This document shows, piece by piece, positions 6,230-8,861 of a stretch of 8,861 nt of DNA; the first letter of the stretch is position 1, and every line of letters starts with the position of its first letter. Made by a program: the position numbers and the translations under genes. The notes under the pieces were generated by a model. It searched no databases, was not told where the DNA came from, and worked only from the letters and a program-made list of their open reading frames with translations. Source of the DNA: Sandaracinaceae bacterium (GTDB lineage Bacteria > Myxococcota_A > Polyangia > Polyangiales > JAFGIB01); assembly GCA_017881145.1 (NCBI GenBank), contig JADGRG010000511.1:1-8861 (forward strand), written 5' to 3'.

Positions 6230-6264
6230 ACATGATGAAGCCGCGGCCCTAGAAACCCGACACA

Positions 6265-8328
6265 ATGCCAAGCCAGCCGCGGCACAAGAACCGTCTAGCG
6301 CAAGAGACCAGCCCTTACCTGCTCCAGCACGCTGAAAACCCTGTGGACTGGTATCCGTGGGGTGAAGAAGCCCTCGCGCGGGCGCGCAACGAAGACAAGC
6401 CCATCTTCCTCTCGGTTGGCTATTCGGCCTGCCATTGGTGTCACGTGATGGAGCGCGAGTGCTTCGAGAATCAGCAGATCGCCGAGCTGATGAACACGCG
6501 CTACGTGAACATCAAAGTCGATCGCGAGGAGCGACCGGACATCGACGAGATCTACATGCAGGCCGTGACCGCCATGACCGGCGCGGGCGGCTGGCCGATG
6601 AGCGTGTTCTTGACGCCAGAGCTCGAGCCTTTCTACGGCGCGACCTACCTGCCACCGGTGCGCGCTTACGGCCGCCCGAGCTTTCCCGACGTGCTCGTCG
6701 GCCTCGCTGACGCCTTTCGCACCGAACGTGAAGAGGTCGTGGCGCAAGCCAAGGAGCTGGCCCGCCACATCGAGCAATCGGGCCTGCTCGATGCACGCGG
6801 AACGCTCGACATTGCGGTGCTCGAACGCTCGCTCGCGGCTTCGCAGGAGCGCTTCGACCCGAGCTGGGGCGGGTTCGGCCCTGCGCCCAAGTTTCCACAC
6901 AGCAGCGAGCTGCGGCTGCTCTTGCGCCACGCGCTGCGCACCGACGGTGCACGCGCGCTCTCCATGGCAACCTTCACGCTCGATCGCATGGCGGCGGGCG
7001 GGATCTACGATCAACTGGGCGGCGGCTTTCACCGCTACAGCGTCGACCGCGAGTGGCGCGTGCCGCACTTCGAGAAGATGCTCTACGACAACGCGCAGCT
7101 CGTCGTCGCGTACCTCGAGGCGTTCACGCTGACCAAGGAGCCTCGCTACGCCCGCATCGCGACCGAGAGTTGTGACTGGGCGCTGCGCGAGATGCAGACC
7201 GAGAGCGGCGGCTTTGCAAGCGCACAGGACGCCGACAGCGAAGGCGAAGAGGGACGCTTCTTCGTTTGGACCAAGAGCCAGCTCGAGGCGGTGCTCGGCG
7301 CCGAGCGAGCGAAGCACACGGCGGCCTACTTCGAGGTGACGGAAACGGGCAACTTCGAGCACGGCAAGAACGTGCTCTTCATGCCCTCGCCGCGCGAAGG
7401 CGTGGCGGAGTCGCTGGGACTCTCGCTGGCTGAGCTCGAAGCCAGCGTCGCTTCGGCCAAGCGCGAGTTGCTCTCGGCACGTGAGAAGCGCGTGCGCCCG
7501 AACACGGACGACAAAGTGCTCGCCGGCTGGAACGGCCTCTTGGTGAGCGCGCTTTCGCAGGCCTGCCAGGTGTTGGGCGACGTCCGCTATCTCCACGCTG
7601 CCGAGCGGGCCATGCGCTTCGTGCTTACACAGATGCGGCAAGCGGACGGTCGGCTCTTCGCCACAGCGCGCGCAGGCCGCTCGCATCTCAACGCCTGTCT
7701 CGACGACTACGCGTTCGTCACACAAGGGCTCATCGATCTCTACGAGACCAGCTTCGATGCGACTTGGCTCAAGGAAGCACTCGCGCTCGTGGAGGTCGTC
7801 GAAACCCGCTTTGCCGACACCGAGCGCGGTGGCTACTTCACCACTGGAAGCGATCACGAAGCCCTGATCGCGCGTCTGAAGAGCGTCCACGACGGTGCAC
7901 TGCCTTCCGGCGCAGCTGTTCACGCGCTCAACCTGCGTCGGCTTGCCGACCTGACCTTGCGCACCGAGCTGCAAGCGAAAGCGAAAGCGGCCGTGGATTC
8001 GCTGGCGGCGCTGGCCAGCCGGCATCCCGCCGCATTTTCGCAGCTACTCATCGCGCTCGACTACGAGCTTGCACCGCCGCGTCAGATCGTCGTCACTGGT
8101 GAGGTCAGCGACCCTCGCACCCAAGCGCTGCTCGCGAGTGTGCGCTCTGCACGCAGGCCACAGCGTGTGGTCGCGCTCGCCACGGCGGACAGCGATCGCT
8201 CGCTCATTGCGCTTACCAGGGACAAGAACGCCGGATTGGGCGGCCCGCGAGCCTACGTGTGCGAGAGCTTCACTTGCCAAGCGCCCACAGACTCAGTCGA
8301 AGAGCTTTTAAGGCTCTTGAACACGTAG
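6265..8328 (+). CDS. DUF255 (YyaL/SSP411/SPATA20-like) thioredoxin-fold protein
   Basis: This full-length 687-residue protein is probably cytoplasmic, with no signal peptide. It opens with the family signature NRLAQETSPYLLQHAENPVDWYPW (residues 9-32; two blocks, NRLAQE and SPYLLQHAxNPVDW). The thioredoxin-like domain spans about 1-170 and has CHWC at 56-59 in the active-site position, then DREERPDID (86-94) and GGWPMSVFLTP (108-118). Residues about 180-600 form a predicted (alpha/alpha)6 barrel like sugar epimerases and glycosidases: GGFGPAPKFPH (202-212), GGGFHRYSVD (252-261), WRVPHFEKMLYDNAQL (264-279) and ADSEGEEGRFFVWT (323-336). A C-terminal AYVCESFTCQAPT (663-675) pairs Cys666 and Cys671. 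The family is found from bacteria to mammals, and its reaction is not settled; oxidoreductase, chaperone and sugar-related roles have been suggested. ATG 6265 fits the family N-terminus, although the ribosome site is poor. The gene appears to stand alone. Near the stop, AAGAGC (8300-8305) and GCTCTT (8313-8318) could form a small hairpin. Confidence 0.93.
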   Translation: MPSQPRHKNRLAQETSPYLLQHAENPVDWYPWGEEALARARNEDKPIFLSVGYSACHWCHVMERECFENQQIAELMNTRYVNIKVDREERPDIDEIYMQAVTAMTGAGGWPMSVFLTPELEPFYGATYLPPVRAYGRPSFPDVLVGLADAFRTEREEVVAQAKELARHIEQSGLLDARGTLDIAVLERSLAASQERFDPSWGGFGPAPKFPHSSELRLLLRHALRTDGARALSMATFTLDRMAAGGIYDQLGGGFHRYSVDREWRVPHFEKMLYDNAQLVVAYLEAFTLTKEPRYARIATESCDWALREMQTESGGFASAQDADSEGEEGRFFVWTKSQLEAVLGAERAKHTAAYFEVTETGNFEHGKNVLFMPSPREGVAESLGLSLAELEASVASAKRELLSAREKRVRPNTDDKVLAGWNGLLVSALSQACQVLGDVRYLHAAERAMRFVLTQMRQADGRLFATARAGRSHLNACLDDYAFVTQGLIDLYETSFDATWLKEALALVEVVETRFADTERGGYFTTGSDHEALIARLKSVHDGALPSGAAVHALNLRRLADLTLRTELQAKAKAAVDSLAALASRHPAAFSQLLIALDYELAPPRQIVVTGEVSDPRTQALLASVRSARRPQRVVALATADSDRSLIALTRDKNAGLGGPRAYVCESFTCQAPTDSVEELLRLLNT

Positions 8329-8464
8329 GCCCGTGTCGCGCGAAGGCATTAGAGGTACGCGCTCTTTGCGGGCTTCGGCTTGAGCATGGGGCTGTGCGAC
8401 GTCAAAGTTGTAATGTGGTGCTCATGGTCCGGCCGGTCTCATCCGTAGTTCCCAGATAAGGGAA

Positions 8465-8486
8465 ACGCCGGCGCGCGAGCCGGCGT
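8465..8486 (+). terminator. Strong GC hairpin between DUF255 and lipoprotein genes
   Basis: ACGCCGGC (8465-8472) and GCCGGCGT (8479-8486) form a perfect 8-bp stem with a 6-nt loop, GCGCGA. It lies 137 nt after the DUF255 stop and about 50 nt before the next start. There is no T tract, so it may be a weak or factor-dependent terminator, or a leader structure of the downstream gene. The remainder of 8329-8535 shows a CCGGCCGG palindrome (8429-8436) and no clear promoter. Confidence 0.35.
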
Positions 8487-8535
8487 GAGACCTGACCGTG
8501 CGTGGGCGCTTTCGCTGCTCCGCCGGCGCGCGCGG

Positions 8536-8861
8536 ATGAGGCCCATGAAGTATTGGTTGGCCGCATGTTTGCTCGTAGGCGCTCTCGGGTGCGTGGCTTC
8601 GCTGCCGCCGGCCGCAAGGCTGCCAGACCCCGAAGACCGAACCACGATCGAAGCGGCCGTGTATGCCTGGCGCATCGCCGGTCTGCCTTGGTCACCGACG
8701 TGTGACGAAGAGCTGGGTCGTGTACATGTGGTCGTGTCCGCGCCAGGGCCGTTCACCAAGCTCTGCGGTCGCAAGCCCGTGCACGCCGGCGGCAAGCTCT
8801 ACGCCTGCACCACCGACCAATACGAGCAGGTGTTTCCGTACAGCTTGCTAGACTCCGATCA
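8536..8861 (+). CDS. Putative lipoprotein, 5' part only (runs off window end)
   Basis: The frame is open from ATG 8536 to the window edge (108 codons plus two bases). It starts with MRPMKYWLAACLLVGALGC: a basic N-terminus, a hydrophobic core, and a lipobox-like ALGC with Cys19 as the likely lipidated residue. This predicts export and anchoring in the inner or outer membrane. The following part holds three further cysteines (56, 77 and 91, the last two in LCGRKPVHAGGKLYAC), which may pair in the oxidising periplasm. A second ATG at 8545 is also possible; it is preceded by GAGG only 3 nt away and would shorten the signal to MKYWLAACLLVGALGC. No family was recognised from the visible part. Codon use is G/C-ending as in the neighbours. 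That this is a real gene rests on the signal peptide and the long open frame. Confidence 0.65.
   Translation, partial: MRPMKYWLAACLLVGALGCVASLPPAARLPDPEDRTTIEAAVYAWRIAGLPWSPTCDEELGRVHVVVSAPGPFTKLCGRKPVHAGGKLYACTTDQYEQVFPYSLLDSD

Noticed and set aside
6058..6264. A tRNA or small RNA in the spacer before the DUF255 gene
   Set aside because: No cloverleaf, T-loop or terminator pattern could be drawn; only simple stems are present.
6295..8025. 576-codon minus-strand open frame
   Set aside because: It is antisense to the DUF255 gene, whose family signatures run its whole length. The shadow protein has no recognisable domain.
8300..8318. AAGAGC/GCTCTT hairpin as terminator of the DUF255 gene
   Set aside because: It lies before the stop codon and lacks a following T tract, so it is unlikely to terminate its own message.

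Overview
The window is GC-rich, with dense G/C-ending codons and long spurious antisense frames. It reads as chromosomal DNA of a Gram-negative bacterium, because it carries an outer-membrane porin and a probable lipoprotein. The gene content fits a Myxococcota/Polyangia-like organism: a glutaredoxin-rhodanese fusion, a TPR protein with a single membrane anchor, and a DUF255 protein. That assignment is an inference from style and gene types, not from a marker gene. No rRNA, tRNA, CRISPR array or insertion sequence was seen.

Layout, left to right. (1) A phosphate-selective-type porin on the minus strand (31-1641) has a long Pro/Ala-rich periplasmic linker. (2) A divergent spacer of about 180 bp leads to a plus-strand gene (1821-2606) for a membrane-anchored TPR protein, which contains an in-frame 12-bp tandem repeat. 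(3) Tail to tail with it, overlapping by 7 bp, is a minus-strand gene (2600-3568) for a three-domain protein: a CGFS monothiol glutaredoxin, an A-type (IscA/HesB-like) domain that has lost its cysteines, and a rhodanese. (4) Divergent from that is a plus-strand gene (3719-4750) for a two-domain LplA-like protein that appears to lack the catalytic lysine. (5) Next is a stand-alone AAA_14/DUF4143 ATPase-nuclease-fold gene (4912-6057). It is preceded by a near-perfect 27-bp palindrome that coincides with a probable promoter and suggests a leaderless, repressible transcript. (6) A 207-bp spacer with a hairpin and an 11-bp inverted repeat leads to a full-length DUF255/thioredoxin-fold protein (6265-8328). 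(7) A final spacer with a strong GC hairpin precedes the 5' part of a putative lipoprotein gene that runs off the window (8536-8861).

There is no obvious multi-gene operon; nearly every gene seems to have its own upstream region. The closest thing to a functional theme is sulfur, thiol and Fe-S chemistry: the glutaredoxin/A-type/rhodanese fusion, the lipoate-ligase-like neighbour sharing its divergent promoter region, and the CHWC-containing DUF255 protein. The least explained elements are the Cys-less A-type domain, the Lys-less LplA homologue beside it, and the palindromic promoter of the DUF4143 gene. No stretch of more than about 210 bp lacks a gene.
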